In this document: one piece after another, positions 43,598 to 52,238 of the stretch | Position numbering within the stretch: the first letter of the stretch is position 1 | Layout of the letters: each line of letters opens with the position of its first letter | The notes under the pieces: model-generated | Seen by the model: the letters and a program-made list of their open reading frames with translations, nothing else | What the model was told of the DNA's origin: nothing | The model's database searches: none | Source of the DNA: Anaerosolibacter carboniphilus | GTDB taxonomy: Bacteria > Bacillota > Clostridia > Peptostreptococcales > Thermotaleaceae | Length of the DNA: 64,000 nucleotides | Assembly (NCBI RefSeq): GCF_014205875.1 | Contig: NZ_JACHEN010000006.1 | Location: forward strand, 62,001-126,000 | Reading direction: 5' to 3' | Program-made: the position numbers and the translations under genes

Positions 43598-44548
43598 ATG
43601 CTTACAACTGAATTAGAAAAGGACTTGAAATGGCCATCCAGTATTGTTGTTTCGGAAGTTGGGCCAAGGGATGGTTTGCAAAATGAAAAAACCATGTTTA
43701 CAGTTGAACAGAAAATAAGTTTGATCGAGCGTTCTGTAGAAGCTGGGGCAAAAATTATAGAAATCGGATCTTTTGTCAGTCCAAAAGCGATTCCTCAAAT
43801 GGCTGACACCGATGAAGTAGCGCGGCGAATGAAACGAGTGGATGGTGTGGAATATCGAGTTCTCGTGACAAATTTAAGGGGACTAGAGAGAGCAGAGGCT
43901 GCGGGGATTAAAAAGGCAAAGCTAACGGTGTCCGCTAGCAGAGCACATTCTTTAAGTAATTTAAACCGTACGCCAGAGGAAGTATTAAGAGGATTTGCAG
44001 AGTGTGCTGAGTATGCAGCCACCCATGGTATTACCCTTTCAGGAGCCATCTCGACAGCCTTTGGATGTTCTATGGAAGGAAAGGTTCCTATAGAGCAGGT
44101 GATTACAGCGATCAATGGGTTTAGAGAAATTGGTGTGAAGGAATTGTCTCTATCTGATACCACAGGGATGGCCCATCCTCAGCAAGTCTACGCCTATAGC
44201 GCAAGAGTGAAGGAGCAATTTCCTGATATCACTTGGAATCTTCACTTTCATAATACAAGGGGAATGGGGCTTGCCAATGTGATGGCTGGTATGATGGCCG
44301 GCATTGGACGATACGATGCCTGTTTTGCCGGTTTGGGCGGATGTCCTTTCGCCCCAGGGGCATCAGGAAATATTGCGACAGAAGACCTTATTCATATGTG
44401 TCACGAAATGGGCATTGACACTGGATATGATTTGGATAAGATGATTTCCATTGGAAAGTATGTGCAAGAAGTCTTAGGAAAAGATACTTCTAGCTTTGTT
44501 TTAAAGGCTGGTAAATCCAGCGATATTGTGAAGGTACAAAATAAATAA
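43598..44548 (+). CDS. HMG-CoA-lyase-family enzyme (3-hydroxy-3-substituted acyl-CoA lyase)
   Basis: 316 residues, DRE-TIM barrel. Catalytic and metal motifs: GPRDGLQNE with Arg24/Asp25, GSFVSPKAIPQMAD, AFGCSMEG, HFHNTRGMG (His216, His218), and GLGGCPFAPGASGN with the catalytic Cys249. The family cleaves 3-hydroxy-3-methylglutaryl-CoA to acetyl-CoA and acetoacetate; relatives act on other tertiary-alcohol acyl-CoAs. In this setting it need not be a leucine-pathway enzyme, as no leucine genes are near. AAAAGGAGGG site; first gene of the cluster, 61 bases before the aldehyde dehydrogenase. Confidence 0.92.
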   Translation: MLTTELEKDLKWPSSIVVSEVGPRDGLQNEKTMFTVEQKISLIERSVEAGAKIIEIGSFVSPKAIPQMADTDEVARRMKRVDGVEYRVLVTNLRGLERAEAAGIKKAKLTVSASRAHSLSNLNRTPEEVLRGFAECAEYAATHGITLSGAISTAFGCSMEGKVPIEQVITAINGFREIGVKELSLSDTTGMAHPQQVYAYSARVKEQFPDITWNLHFHNTRGMGLANVMAGMMAGIGRYDACFAGLGGCPFAPGASGNIATEDLIHMCHEMGIDTGYDLDKMISIGKYVQEVLGKDTSSFVLKAGKSSDIVKVQNK

Positions 44549-44609
44549 GAATAAGTTGCAGCAGATGCAACCAAAAATTATTTTTAAAATTTTAAGGAGG
44601 TAGTACAAT

Positions 44610-46019
44610 ATGGCAACTGAAATTACATTAGAACAACAACAGGAGTTAGATGAAGTTTTTGACCGCGCAAGGAAAGCGCTTGCGATTATTGAAACTTATG
44701 ACCAAGAGAAAGTGGATCGTCTATGCCAGGCAGTAGCATGGGCAGTAGCAAACAAGAAGACGTTCCTTCGCTTGGTGGATATGGGAATCGAAGAGAGTGG
44801 TCTTGGAGATCCGGTAAGCAGAGAAGGAAAGCGGTTTAAAATCAGAGGAGTTCTTAGAGATGCACTTCGTCAAAAGAGTATAGGTGTGATCGAAGAAATC
44901 CCGGAAAAAGGTATTGTAAAATATGCAAAACCAGTTGGAATCATTGGATCCATCGTTCCAACAACAAATCCAGATTTAACACCAGCAGGAACAGCAATTT
45001 ATGCGATCAAAGCTAGAGACGTAGTAATCTTCTCACCACATCCACGTTCTAAGAAAACGACTTTTGAAACAGTAAAATTGATGAGAGAGGCCCTTGAAAG
45101 AGAAGGTGCACCAGCAGATATTCTTCAGTGTCTTACAAAAGTAAATATTCCAATGACAAAAGCCCTTATGAATAGATCAGACCTAGTTCTTGCAACTGGT
45201 GGTCCAGACATGGTGAAATCAGCCTACAGCTCAGGTACTCCTGCCTATGGTGTTGGTGCTGGAAACTCTACCATGATCATTGATGAGACAGCAAACATCG
45301 AAGAAGCTGCTCGTAACACGATGCTGAGCAAAACATCAGATTTTGGATCAGGATGTTCTGCCGATGGCAACTTGATCATTGAAGCCAGCATCTTTGATAA
45401 GATGGTTGAACAACTTGTGAAAGAAGGCGGCTACCTGGCAAACGAAGAAGAGAAGGCTAAGCTAAAGGCAGTTATGTGGGATGAAGAGGGTCATAGACTA
45501 TCCAATACGGTAGCCATTGCACCACAAAAGCTGGCAGAAGCTGCTGGCTTTACGATTCCAGCAGACAGAAAGTTTATCATCGTTTATGGGGACGGCATTG
45601 GCAAAGAGAACTTCTTCTCCAACGAAAAATTAACAACCCTTTTAGCGGTTTACAAATATGAAGGATTTGAAAATGCCCTTGACATGATGAGAGGTATTTA
45701 TGAGGTAAAAGGGAAAGGCCACTCTTGCGGAATTTACTCCTTCAACGATGACCACATTCATCGATTGGCATTGGCAGCACCTGTAAGTAGAATCATGGTT
45801 CGTCAGCCTCAATCCAAAGCAAATGCGGGAGCATTCAACAACGGAATGCCGATGACATCCAGTTTAGGCTGTGGAACTTGGGGTGGAAATATTATTTCCG
45901 AAAACGTGCACCTAAAGCACTACATGAATACAACATGGGTATCTAAGCCTATTCCAGAAGACAGACCATCTGACGCAGAATTATTCGGAGATTTCTACGA
46001 TCCAGAGTGCGAGAAATAA
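44610..46019 (+). CDS. CoA-acylating aldehyde dehydrogenase
   Basis: 469 residues, ALDH superfamily, EutE/SauS-like acylating branch. PVGIIGSIVPTTNPDLTPAG (108-127) lines the CoA/NAD site; catalytic Cys249 in SDFGSGCSADGN; the general-base Glu of non-acylating ALDHs is absent, as usual in acylating forms; ANAGAFNNGMPMTSSLGCGTWGGN is typical of the sulfoacetaldehyde-dehydrogenase-like group. It oxidises an aldehyde to an acyl-CoA with NAD(P)+. GGAGG site 7 bases before ATG. In the cluster it would feed the HMG-CoA-lyase-like enzyme. Confidence 0.9.
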   Translation: MATEITLEQQQELDEVFDRARKALAIIETYDQEKVDRLCQAVAWAVANKKTFLRLVDMGIEESGLGDPVSREGKRFKIRGVLRDALRQKSIGVIEEIPEKGIVKYAKPVGIIGSIVPTTNPDLTPAGTAIYAIKARDVVIFSPHPRSKKTTFETVKLMREALEREGAPADILQCLTKVNIPMTKALMNRSDLVLATGGPDMVKSAYSSGTPAYGVGAGNSTMIIDETANIEEAARNTMLSKTSDFGSGCSADGNLIIEASIFDKMVEQLVKEGGYLANEEEKAKLKAVMWDEEGHRLSNTVAIAPQKLAEAAGFTIPADRKFIIVYGDGIGKENFFSNEKLTTLLAVYKYEGFENALDMMRGIYEVKGKGHSCGIYSFNDDHIHRLALAAPVSRIMVRQPQSKANAGAFNNGMPMTSSLGCGTWGGNIISENVHLKHYMNTTWVSKPIPEDRPSDAELFGDFYDPECEK

Positions 46020-46084
46020 GAGACTGAATGAGGACATCGAGTCGATCTCCTTTAATAAAAAATGATTTGGAAGGAGTATACAAA

Positions 46085-47887
46085 TTGAAAAAGCTAATTT
46101 CTTATCAATTAGTTGACTATTTAGAGAGAAGAGGCATTGAGCATGTCTTCGGCCTTTGTGGACACACGGTTATCGCAATGTTAGATGCTCTTAAAGACTC
46201 TAAATTAAACTTTGTATCTGTAAGACATGAGCAGGTAGCTGCCCACGCGGCAGATGCTTACGCAAGAATAACGCAAAAAGCCAGCGTAGTCCTTTGTCAC
46301 TTAGGACCAGGACTTACAAATGCAGTAACAGGGGTAGCTACAGCGTCTTTAGATGCAGTGCCGATGGTTGTAATTGCAGGAGATGTTCCTAGCTATTATT
46401 ATGGAAAACATCCTCATCAGGAAATCAATATGCACTGTGACGGATCTCAATACGATATCTACAAGCCCTTCGTGAAGAGAGCATGGCGAATTGATGTACC
46501 TGAATTGTTCCCAGAAATTCTTGACAAGGCTTTCAGACTTGCTGAATCTGGAAGACCAGGACCAGTGTTGATCTCTGTCCCTATGGATATGTTCTCAAGG
46601 GAATTAGATCCAGTTCACTTTGAAAGAACATATCATGATTCCCATACGACTGTGAGACCAGCGCTGCCAAAAGAAACAGCAGTAGAAATAGCCAAGATGT
46701 TGATTGAAGCGAAAAACCCAGTGATCCACGGCGGTGGACAGCTGATTTATACCAATGCTTCAGAGGAACTGATAGAGTTGGTTGAATTCTTAGACATTCC
46801 TGTGACAAGAACGCTAATGGCCCAGGGGGCGATTCCAGATAATCATCCGCTACATGTGGGAATGACAGGATTCTGGGGAACGAACTTCGTAAATGAAGTA
46901 TCAACTAGGGCCGATGTAATCCTAGGGGTAGGTACAAGATTTGCTGAAGCAGATAGCAGCTCTTGGTATAAGGGTGTAAGCTTCAATATTCCACCGACAA
47001 AGCTTATTCAAATAGACCTAGATCCCATTGAAATTGGTAGAAACTATCCTGTAGCTTTAGGGGCAGTAGCAGATCCAAAGCAAGCATTAAAGGCAATCTT
47101 AGAAGCTGCAAAAGAGCTAAAGCCTGAGGGAATCGATAGACCTGAACTAAGAAAAGCAATCGCTGATTATAGAGCTGCATTCAAGGCATCTAACGTAGCG
47201 ATCTCTGAAGATAACAGATTCCCAATGACACCACAGCGAATCTTGAAGGATGTAAGGGAAGTATTGCCTCAAGATGCCATCATCGCCACAGATGTGGGTT
47301 GGAATAAAAATGGCGTAAGCCAGCAGTTTGAAATCACACAACCAGGTACGATTCTGCATACAGGCGGTCTCGCTACCATGGGATTTGGACCAGCGGCAAT
47401 CTTAGGTGCAAAATTAGCGGCTCCAGACAAAAAAGTAATCACTTTGGTTGGAGATGGTGGTTTTGGTACGAATCCAACGGTTATGGCTACAGCAGTAGAG
47501 CAAAATATCCCTGTGGTATGGGTTGTTATGAATAACGGTGCTTTTGGTACGATTGCAGGACTAGAGGCGGCTCAATATCACCATTCTTTCGGTACCATCT
47601 TCAAAAAACCAGACGGGACTCCTTATAACCCTGAGTGGGCTGAAGTTGCAAAGGCTTATGGTATCAAAAGCAAGAAAATAACATCAGCGGAAGAGTTCAA
47701 AGCTGCATTTAAAGAGGCATTAGATTCCAATGAGCCATATTTATTAGATGTTCCGATGGAGAATATCCCAGTTCCTACAGATGGAATTTGGAACATCAAT
47801 GATATCTATACACCAAAAGAGAATGTTGCTGAAGGTAGATTAGTGTATGGTGAAGCAACAAGATCTAAGCACGTAGCAACAAAGTAA
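46085..47887 (+). CDS. ThDP-dependent enzyme of the acetolactate-synthase family
   Basis: 600 residues from the TTG at 46085, 8 bases after GGAAGGAG. Three-domain ThDP fold: PYR domain with the activating Glu49 in SVRHEQVAAHAADAYAR, middle domain (about 190-330) and PP domain with GDGGFGTNPTVMATAVEQN (456 on) ending in NN at 483-484, the Mg-ThDP motif. The active-site loop after it, GAFGTIAGLEAAQYHHSFG, differs from biosynthetic IlvB. Relatives decarboxylate 2-oxo acids, cleave 2-hydroxyketones or open cyclic diones (IolD type). No small regulatory subunit gene is near, so it is not an AHAS. 65 bases behind the aldehyde dehydrogenase. Confidence 0.9.
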   Translation: MKKLISYQLVDYLERRGIEHVFGLCGHTVIAMLDALKDSKLNFVSVRHEQVAAHAADAYARITQKASVVLCHLGPGLTNAVTGVATASLDAVPMVVIAGDVPSYYYGKHPHQEINMHCDGSQYDIYKPFVKRAWRIDVPELFPEILDKAFRLAESGRPGPVLISVPMDMFSRELDPVHFERTYHDSHTTVRPALPKETAVEIAKMLIEAKNPVIHGGGQLIYTNASEELIELVEFLDIPVTRTLMAQGAIPDNHPLHVGMTGFWGTNFVNEVSTRADVILGVGTRFAEADSSSWYKGVSFNIPPTKLIQIDLDPIEIGRNYPVALGAVADPKQALKAILEAAKELKPEGIDRPELRKAIADYRAAFKASNVAISEDNRFPMTPQRILKDVREVLPQDAIIATDVGWNKNGVSQQFEITQPGTILHTGGLATMGFGPAAILGAKLAAPDKKVITLVGDGGFGTNPTVMATAVEQNIPVVWVVMNNGAFGTIAGLEAAQYHHSFGTIFKKPDGTPYNPEWAEVAKAYGIKSKKITSAEEFKAAFKEALDSNEPYLLDVPMENIPVPTDGIWNINDIYTPKENVAEGRLVYGEATRSKHVATK

Positions 47888-47971
47888 ATGAATAAAAAGT
47901 CAAGAGAATGGAAGTTATTGCAAAGGCTATAAAATAAATAATATTTCCTTAAGTTTCCCCAAACAGTTATA

Positions 47972-48009
47972 ATTGATGGAGAGGCCTTATGTGGCCTCTC
48001 ACTATCAAT
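47972..48009 (+). terminator. Hairpin between ThDP enzyme and dehydrogenase genes
   Basis: GAGAGGCC / GGCCTCTC with 6-base loop, extended by ATTGAT / ATCAAT arms. No T-run, so a stability or processing element is as likely as a terminator. It separates the enzyme genes from dehydrogenase-TRAP genes. Confidence 0.5.
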
Positions 48010-48104
48010 TAAGCTTACGAACTGTAGAAACTATAACGAGTGAAAAAGTATGCAATGAATTATCAGAAAATTTCAAATCATAAAAAATAGGAAGGTGTAA
48101 AGAA

Positions 48105-48983
48105 ATGGCGCATCATTTAAATGGAAAAGCGAAGTTGGTTGGTTTGTTGGGATACCCAATATCCCACAGTCTTTCCCCTCAAATGCATAACACGGCATTT
48201 AGCCATCTAGGACTAGGTTACGCGTATCTTACTTTCGATACAAAAGAGGATAATTTAGATGACGTTGTAAAAGCAATGCGTGTATTGAATGTAAAAGGCT
48301 TTAATGTAACAATGCCAAACAAGGCAAACATCATACCATTATTGGATGAAGTAGCCCCAGAGGCCCAATGGATAGGGGCTGTAAATACTGTCTTAAATGA
48401 TAATGGTAAGCTAATTGGATATAATACCGATGGAAGAGGATATGTACAGTCATTAAGAGAAGCAGGCATCGCTTTTGAAGGAAAAAGAATTGTAATGGCT
48501 GGTGCAGGTGGAGCTGGAAAGGCTGTGGCAGTTCAGCTGGCAGTTGATGGGGCAAAGGAAATCGTTATTCTTGATATGGTTGCAGATATGGCCGCAGCGC
48601 TTAGCAATACAATCAACGAGAAGATACCAAGCTGTAAAACCCAAGGGCTTGCTTTCAGTGATGAAAATCTAAAAGAGGCATTACAGACGGCAGACATACT
48701 GGTTAACTGCACACCTTTAGGAATGACTCCCCATGAAGATAAAAGCATTATTGCAGATCCTAGTGTGCTGCGTCGAGAACTGATCGTATCGGATGTAGTT
48801 TATAAGCCTGCCAAGACAAAACTATTGAAGATGGCAGAGGCTGCAGGATGTAGAACGATTAATGGTTTTGGCATGATGATTTGGCAAGGGGCTATGGCAT
48901 TCAAGATTTGGACGGGAGAAGATATGCCAGTAGATTTGGTAAAACAAAAGTTTATGGAAACTTTAGGAGCAGCAGGAAAGTAA
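48105..48983 (+). CDS. Shikimate/quinate dehydrogenase, probably NAD-dependent and catabolic
   Basis: 292 residues. AroE-family substrate motifs are intact: GYPISHSLSPQMHNTAF with Ser22 and Ser24, NVTMPNK with catalytic Lys73, GAVNT, GYNTDGRGY with catalytic Asp109. The Rossmann motif is GAGGAG (133-138), but the second strand ends ILDMVAD with Asp157 where NADP-type AroE has NRT. An acid there favours NAD+, as in the catabolic enzyme QsuD. It is flanked by catabolic and TRAP genes, with dctQ 31 bases after. It oxidises a ring hydroxyl of shikimate, quinate or a look-alike to the 3-keto form. Confidence 0.9.
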   Translation: MAHHLNGKAKLVGLLGYPISHSLSPQMHNTAFSHLGLGYAYLTFDTKEDNLDDVVKAMRVLNVKGFNVTMPNKANIIPLLDEVAPEAQWIGAVNTVLNDNGKLIGYNTDGRGYVQSLREAGIAFEGKRIVMAGAGGAGKAVAVQLAVDGAKEIVILDMVADMAAALSNTINEKIPSCKTQGLAFSDENLKEALQTADILVNCTPLGMTPHEDKSIIADPSVLRRELIVSDVVYKPAKTKLLKMAEAAGCRTINGFGMMIWQGAMAFKIWTGEDMPVDLVKQKFMETLGAAGK

Positions 48984-49014
48984 GCTATGAAAAGAAAAAA
49001 TGGAGGTGAATAAA

Positions 49015-49497
49015 ATGGGTGTTTTAAAATGGTTAAATGAGCACTTTGAAGAATCCATACTATTAATTTTATTAATTGTGATGACCTGTGTCATGGGTGT
49101 TCAGGTGACAATGCGTTATTTGCTTAATGCATCCCTGTCTTGGTCAGAAGAGCTTACCCGATATATGTTTGTATGGTCTGCCTTTATTAGTGTCAGCTAC
49201 TGTATCAAAAAAGGAATATCCATTAGAATTGATCAATTTACAAATATGATGCCGCAGTCAGCACAAAAAGTATTGGGAATCATTACGAGAATCGTCATGT
49301 TGATATTCTTTGCTTATGTATTCAGATATGCGCTAATTGTGGTCGGAACTACTTATGTCAATGGACAAACCAGTCCAGCTTTAGGATTGCCAATATATTT
49401 GGTGCAGGTATCCTCCGTGATAGGTTTTGGATTGGCTGTTGTGAGGATTCTTCAAAGCTTTTGGGGTGATTTAAAGTCAGTCAAAACTGCTAGATAA
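49015..49497 (+). CDS. TRAP transporter small permease (DctQ)
   Basis: 160 residues from the ATG at 49015, 5 bases after TGGAGGTGA; an ATG at 49000 overlaps that site. Four hydrophobic helices with NASLSWSEELTRYMFVWSAF, the classical DctQ segment, and KKGISIRIDQF. It pairs with the large permease of the next gene. Na+-driven uptake of an organic acid. Confidence 0.93.
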   Translation: MGVLKWLNEHFEESILLILLIVMTCVMGVQVTMRYLLNASLSWSEELTRYMFVWSAFISVSYCIKKGISIRIDQFTNMMPQSAQKVLGIITRIVMLIFFAYVFRYALIVVGTTYVNGQTSPALGLPIYLVQVSSVIGFGLAVVRILQSFWGDLKSVKTAR

Positions 49498-49583
49498 GCT
49501 CAAACGATAAAAGCAATTGTAATAATGATTTATATATATTTTTCTAATAAAAGATCGAAGTAGATAGAGAGGGGGAGTTTTTT

Positions 49584-50876
49584 TTGTCAGTCGGTATCTT
49601 ATTTCTCATCTTTGCCATAGGCATGGCGATATCTATTCCTGTAGGTACAGTATTGGGACTTTTAGCAGTTCTTCCAAATTTATTCAACCCAGCGTTCCCA
49701 GCCAATGCTCAGCTTGTTATTCGGAGTATGCTGGGCGGTGTAGATAGCTTTCCGATCCTTGCGGTACCTATGTTCATATTATCAGGTATCATCATGGCCC
49801 GTGGGGGTGTGTCCAAGAAACTATTTAATGTGTTCTCATTCTTTATAGGGAATAAAACAGCAGGTATGCCAATCGCCGTTATCGTTACTTGCTTGTTCTA
49901 CGGTGCGATTTCAGGTTCAGGTCCGGCAACTACAGCGGCTGTTGGTTCTATGACAATTCCAATTTTGATGAGTCTTAACTATGATAGGGTATTTGCTACA
50001 GCATTGGTTGCCGTAGCTGGTGGATTAGGGGTTATCATTCCACCAAGTATTCCATTCATCCTATATGGGATGACGTCAGGTGCTTCTGTAGGTAAACTAT
50101 TTATTGCGGGGGTACTCCCAGGTCTATTGATTGGCGGTTGTTTAATGGCATATGCGTACTATTACTGCCGTACAAAGGGAGAGGACAAGGAAAAATTACA
50201 TGAACATTATCATGCCATCAGAAGCCAAGGTTTCTTGAAAGTTTTCAAAGACAGCTTCTGGGCGTTATTAACACCAGTAATTATCTTAGGAAGTATTTAC
50301 AGTGGTGTTGCATCTCCAACAGAGGCCGCTACTATTTCTGTGTTCTATGCTTTAATTATCAGTTTATTCGTCTATAAGAGTTTGACATTTAAAGATATCA
50401 TCCCGGTGTTTAAAGAAAGTATTTCCACTTATGCACCGCTTCTGTTCATTTTAGCTGCAGCGATCGCCTTCGCAAGGGTATTGACCTTGATGCAGGCGCC
50501 TCAGCAGGTGGCAGCTGCAATCACATCCGTATTTACAACAAAGTTCTCCGTGTTGGTGGTTATCAACATTCTACTGCTCTTTGTTGGTATGGTAATGGAT
50601 ACTGGTCCAGCAATCTTGATTTTGACACCGATCTTGGTGCCGATTACCAATGCTGTAGGAGTTGATCCAGTACACTTCGGTATCATTATGGTAGTAAACC
50701 TTGCGATCGGTTTCGTAACACCACCTGTGGGAATTAACTTATTCGTAGGAAGTTCATTGACGGGTATCCCAGTTGTAGAAATCTCAAAGAAAGCTGCACC
50801 TTTTATTGTAGCATTCCTTATTGCATTAATCTTTATCACTTTTGTACCAGAAATCAGCTTACTTCTTACCCGATAG
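49584..50876 (+). CDS. TRAP transporter large permease (DctM)
   Basis: 430 residues, TTG start 7 bases after GAGGGGGAG. About 12 helices, with family segments PVGTVLGLLAVLPN, GGVSKKLFN, YGAISGSGPATTAAVGSM, PPSIPFILYGMTSGASVGKLF, SPTEAATISVFYA and NLAIGFVTPPVGINLFVGSS. It forms the ion-coupled pore. The 86-base gap to DctQ contains no gene. Confidence 0.95.
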   Translation: MSVGILFLIFAIGMAISIPVGTVLGLLAVLPNLFNPAFPANAQLVIRSMLGGVDSFPILAVPMFILSGIIMARGGVSKKLFNVFSFFIGNKTAGMPIAVIVTCLFYGAISGSGPATTAAVGSMTIPILMSLNYDRVFATALVAVAGGLGVIIPPSIPFILYGMTSGASVGKLFIAGVLPGLLIGGCLMAYAYYYCRTKGEDKEKLHEHYHAIRSQGFLKVFKDSFWALLTPVIILGSIYSGVASPTEAATISVFYALIISLFVYKSLTFKDIIPVFKESISTYAPLLFILAAAIAFARVLTLMQAPQQVAAAITSVFTTKFSVLVVINILLLFVGMVMDTGPAILILTPILVPITNAVGVDPVHFGIIMVVNLAIGFVTPPVGINLFVGSSLTGIPVVEISKKAAPFIVAFLIALIFITFVPEISLLLTR

Positions 50877-51002
50877 GTTAAATCAAGGGAGAAAGAAAAT
50901 GCTATGATTTTGAGCGGATTTAATTTTATAAGAGTTGACGTAGTTTCAAAAATGAAATCAACGCTTGTACTTTAAAAATAAAAAGAAGAGAGGAATGGGA
51001 GA

Positions 51003-52052
51003 ATGAAAAGATTTAAAAGCATGATCGCACTAACAATGATAGTGCTAATGATGTTATCATTAGCAGCATGTGGAGCAAAACCTGCTCAAGAAGCACAAAA
51101 TGGAGAGAAAGCACCTGAAGCAAGTGCGGAGCCACGTACATTCAACTTAGCAATGGATAGTCCAGAAGATACCGTAACATATCTATTTGGACAAAAGTTT
51201 GGTCAATTACTTGAAGAAAAATCAGGTGGTAAGTTCAAAGTTCAGCTTTATGCCAATGGACAAATGGGTAGCGACAAAGAAATCGCAGAGAGCGTACAGA
51301 CTGGAAACCTTGACTTTGTTGTTCAAACGACAGCACCTCAGGTAAACTTTGTTCCTAAGCTTGCAGTATTTGATATGGCGATGGTTTATCCAGATGCAGC
51401 AACAGCGAGAAAAGTACTTGACGGTCCTTTCTTTGATACCATCTCTAAAGTATATGAGGAGTCTGGTTTTAAAATCTTAGGCTTTGCAGATCAAGGGTTC
51501 AGAACATTAACTTCAAACAAGAAAGTTCAAACATTAGCAGATCTTAAAGGTCAAAAAATCAGAACGATGGAAAATCCAAACCATATCGAATTCTGGAAAT
51601 CTTTAGGTGCAAACCCTACACCAATGGCTTGGGGTGAAGTGTATATCGGATTACAGCAGGGTGCAATCGATGGACAGGAAAATCCTTACGAAGTTATCGC
51701 GGCTAACAAGATCTACGAGCAACAAAAATATGTAATCAACACAAACCATATGCTTCATACATTGACATTGATCACAAACCCAGCTCTTTATAATGGTTTA
51801 TCTCCAGAAGATCAAAAAATCTTTGATGAAGCGGCTGCTGAAGCAAAGGTATTTGCTAGAGAACAAGCAGATGCTCGTTTAGCAGATAGAGCGAAAATCA
51901 TCACAGACAATGGTGCTGAGATTCTTGACATTTCCCCTGAAGTACGTGCAGAAATGCAAGCAAAAGCTGAAAGTGCTTATGATCTGATTCGATCAAAAGT
52001 TGGCGATGAATTGGTAGACGGTCTATTAAACGCAGTAAAAGAAGTGAAGTAA
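51003..52052 (+). CDS. TRAP transporter solute-binding lipoprotein (DctP)
   Basis: 349 residues. Lipoprotein signal with [12 protein letters not shown] (Cys about 23). DctP fold markers: FGQKFGQLLEEKSGGKFKVQ, QTGNLDFVVQTT, KIRTMENPNHIEFWKSLGAN with the carboxylate-binding Arg, WGEVYIGLQQGAIDGQENP. It traps an anionic organic acid outside the membrane, anchored by lipid. Follows DctM by 126 bases in which a weak dyad (GTTTCA/TGAAA) lies; a hairpin terminates it. Confidence 0.95.
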   Translation: MKRFKSMIALTMIVLMMLSLAACGAKPAQEAQNGEKAPEASAEPRTFNLAMDSPEDTVTYLFGQKFGQLLEEKSGGKFKVQLYANGQMGSDKEIAESVQTGNLDFVVQTTAPQVNFVPKLAVFDMAMVYPDAATARKVLDGPFFDTISKVYEESGFKILGFADQGFRTLTSNKKVQTLADLKGQKIRTMENPNHIEFWKSLGANPTPMAWGEVYIGLQQGAIDGQENPYEVIAANKIYEQQKYVINTNHMLHTLTLITNPALYNGLSPEDQKIFDEAAAEAKVFAREQADARLADRAKIITDNGAEILDISPEVRAEMQAKAESAYDLIRSKVGDELVDGLLNAVKEVK

Positions 52053-52138
52053 TAAGAATAAAAACAAAGGATAGCACGTAATACTATTTTTTAAAACTGC
52101 ATCAAATAGTTGTGTTACGGGTGGACTTTGAGAGCCAT

Positions 52139-52188
52139 AACCTGCGATTGTTTTCGAGAAAGCTCTTGGAAAACGATCGCAGGTTTTT
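52139..52188 (+). terminator. Terminator after dctP
   Basis: AACCTGCGAT..GTTTTC and GAAAAC..ATCGCAGGTTTTTT arms, mismatched inner part, T-run. It marks the end of the enzyme-TRAP transcript. Confidence 0.85.
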
Positions 52189-52238
52189 TGGCATCAAAGG
52201 GTTTGTCATTGATATTGAATGGATGGGGAGAATGTACA

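Noticed and set aside
44610..47887. Sulfoacetaldehyde pathway (SauS-like dehydrogenase with Xsc-like ThDP enzyme)
   Set aside because: The aldehyde dehydrogenase resembles SauS and the ThDP enzyme has about the length of Xsc, but there is no phosphotransacetylase, sulfite exporter or taurine gene here, while an AroE-like and an HMG-CoA-lyase-like gene need another explanation.
46085..47887. Biosynthetic acetolactate synthase (ilvB)
   Set aside because: No ilvN/ilvH or other branched-chain genes nearby, and the region after the ThDP motif differs from IlvB.
52110..52238. N-terminal extension of the MFS protein
   Set aside because: The stretch is coded by the dctP terminator hairpin; the ATG at 52239 has a proper site.
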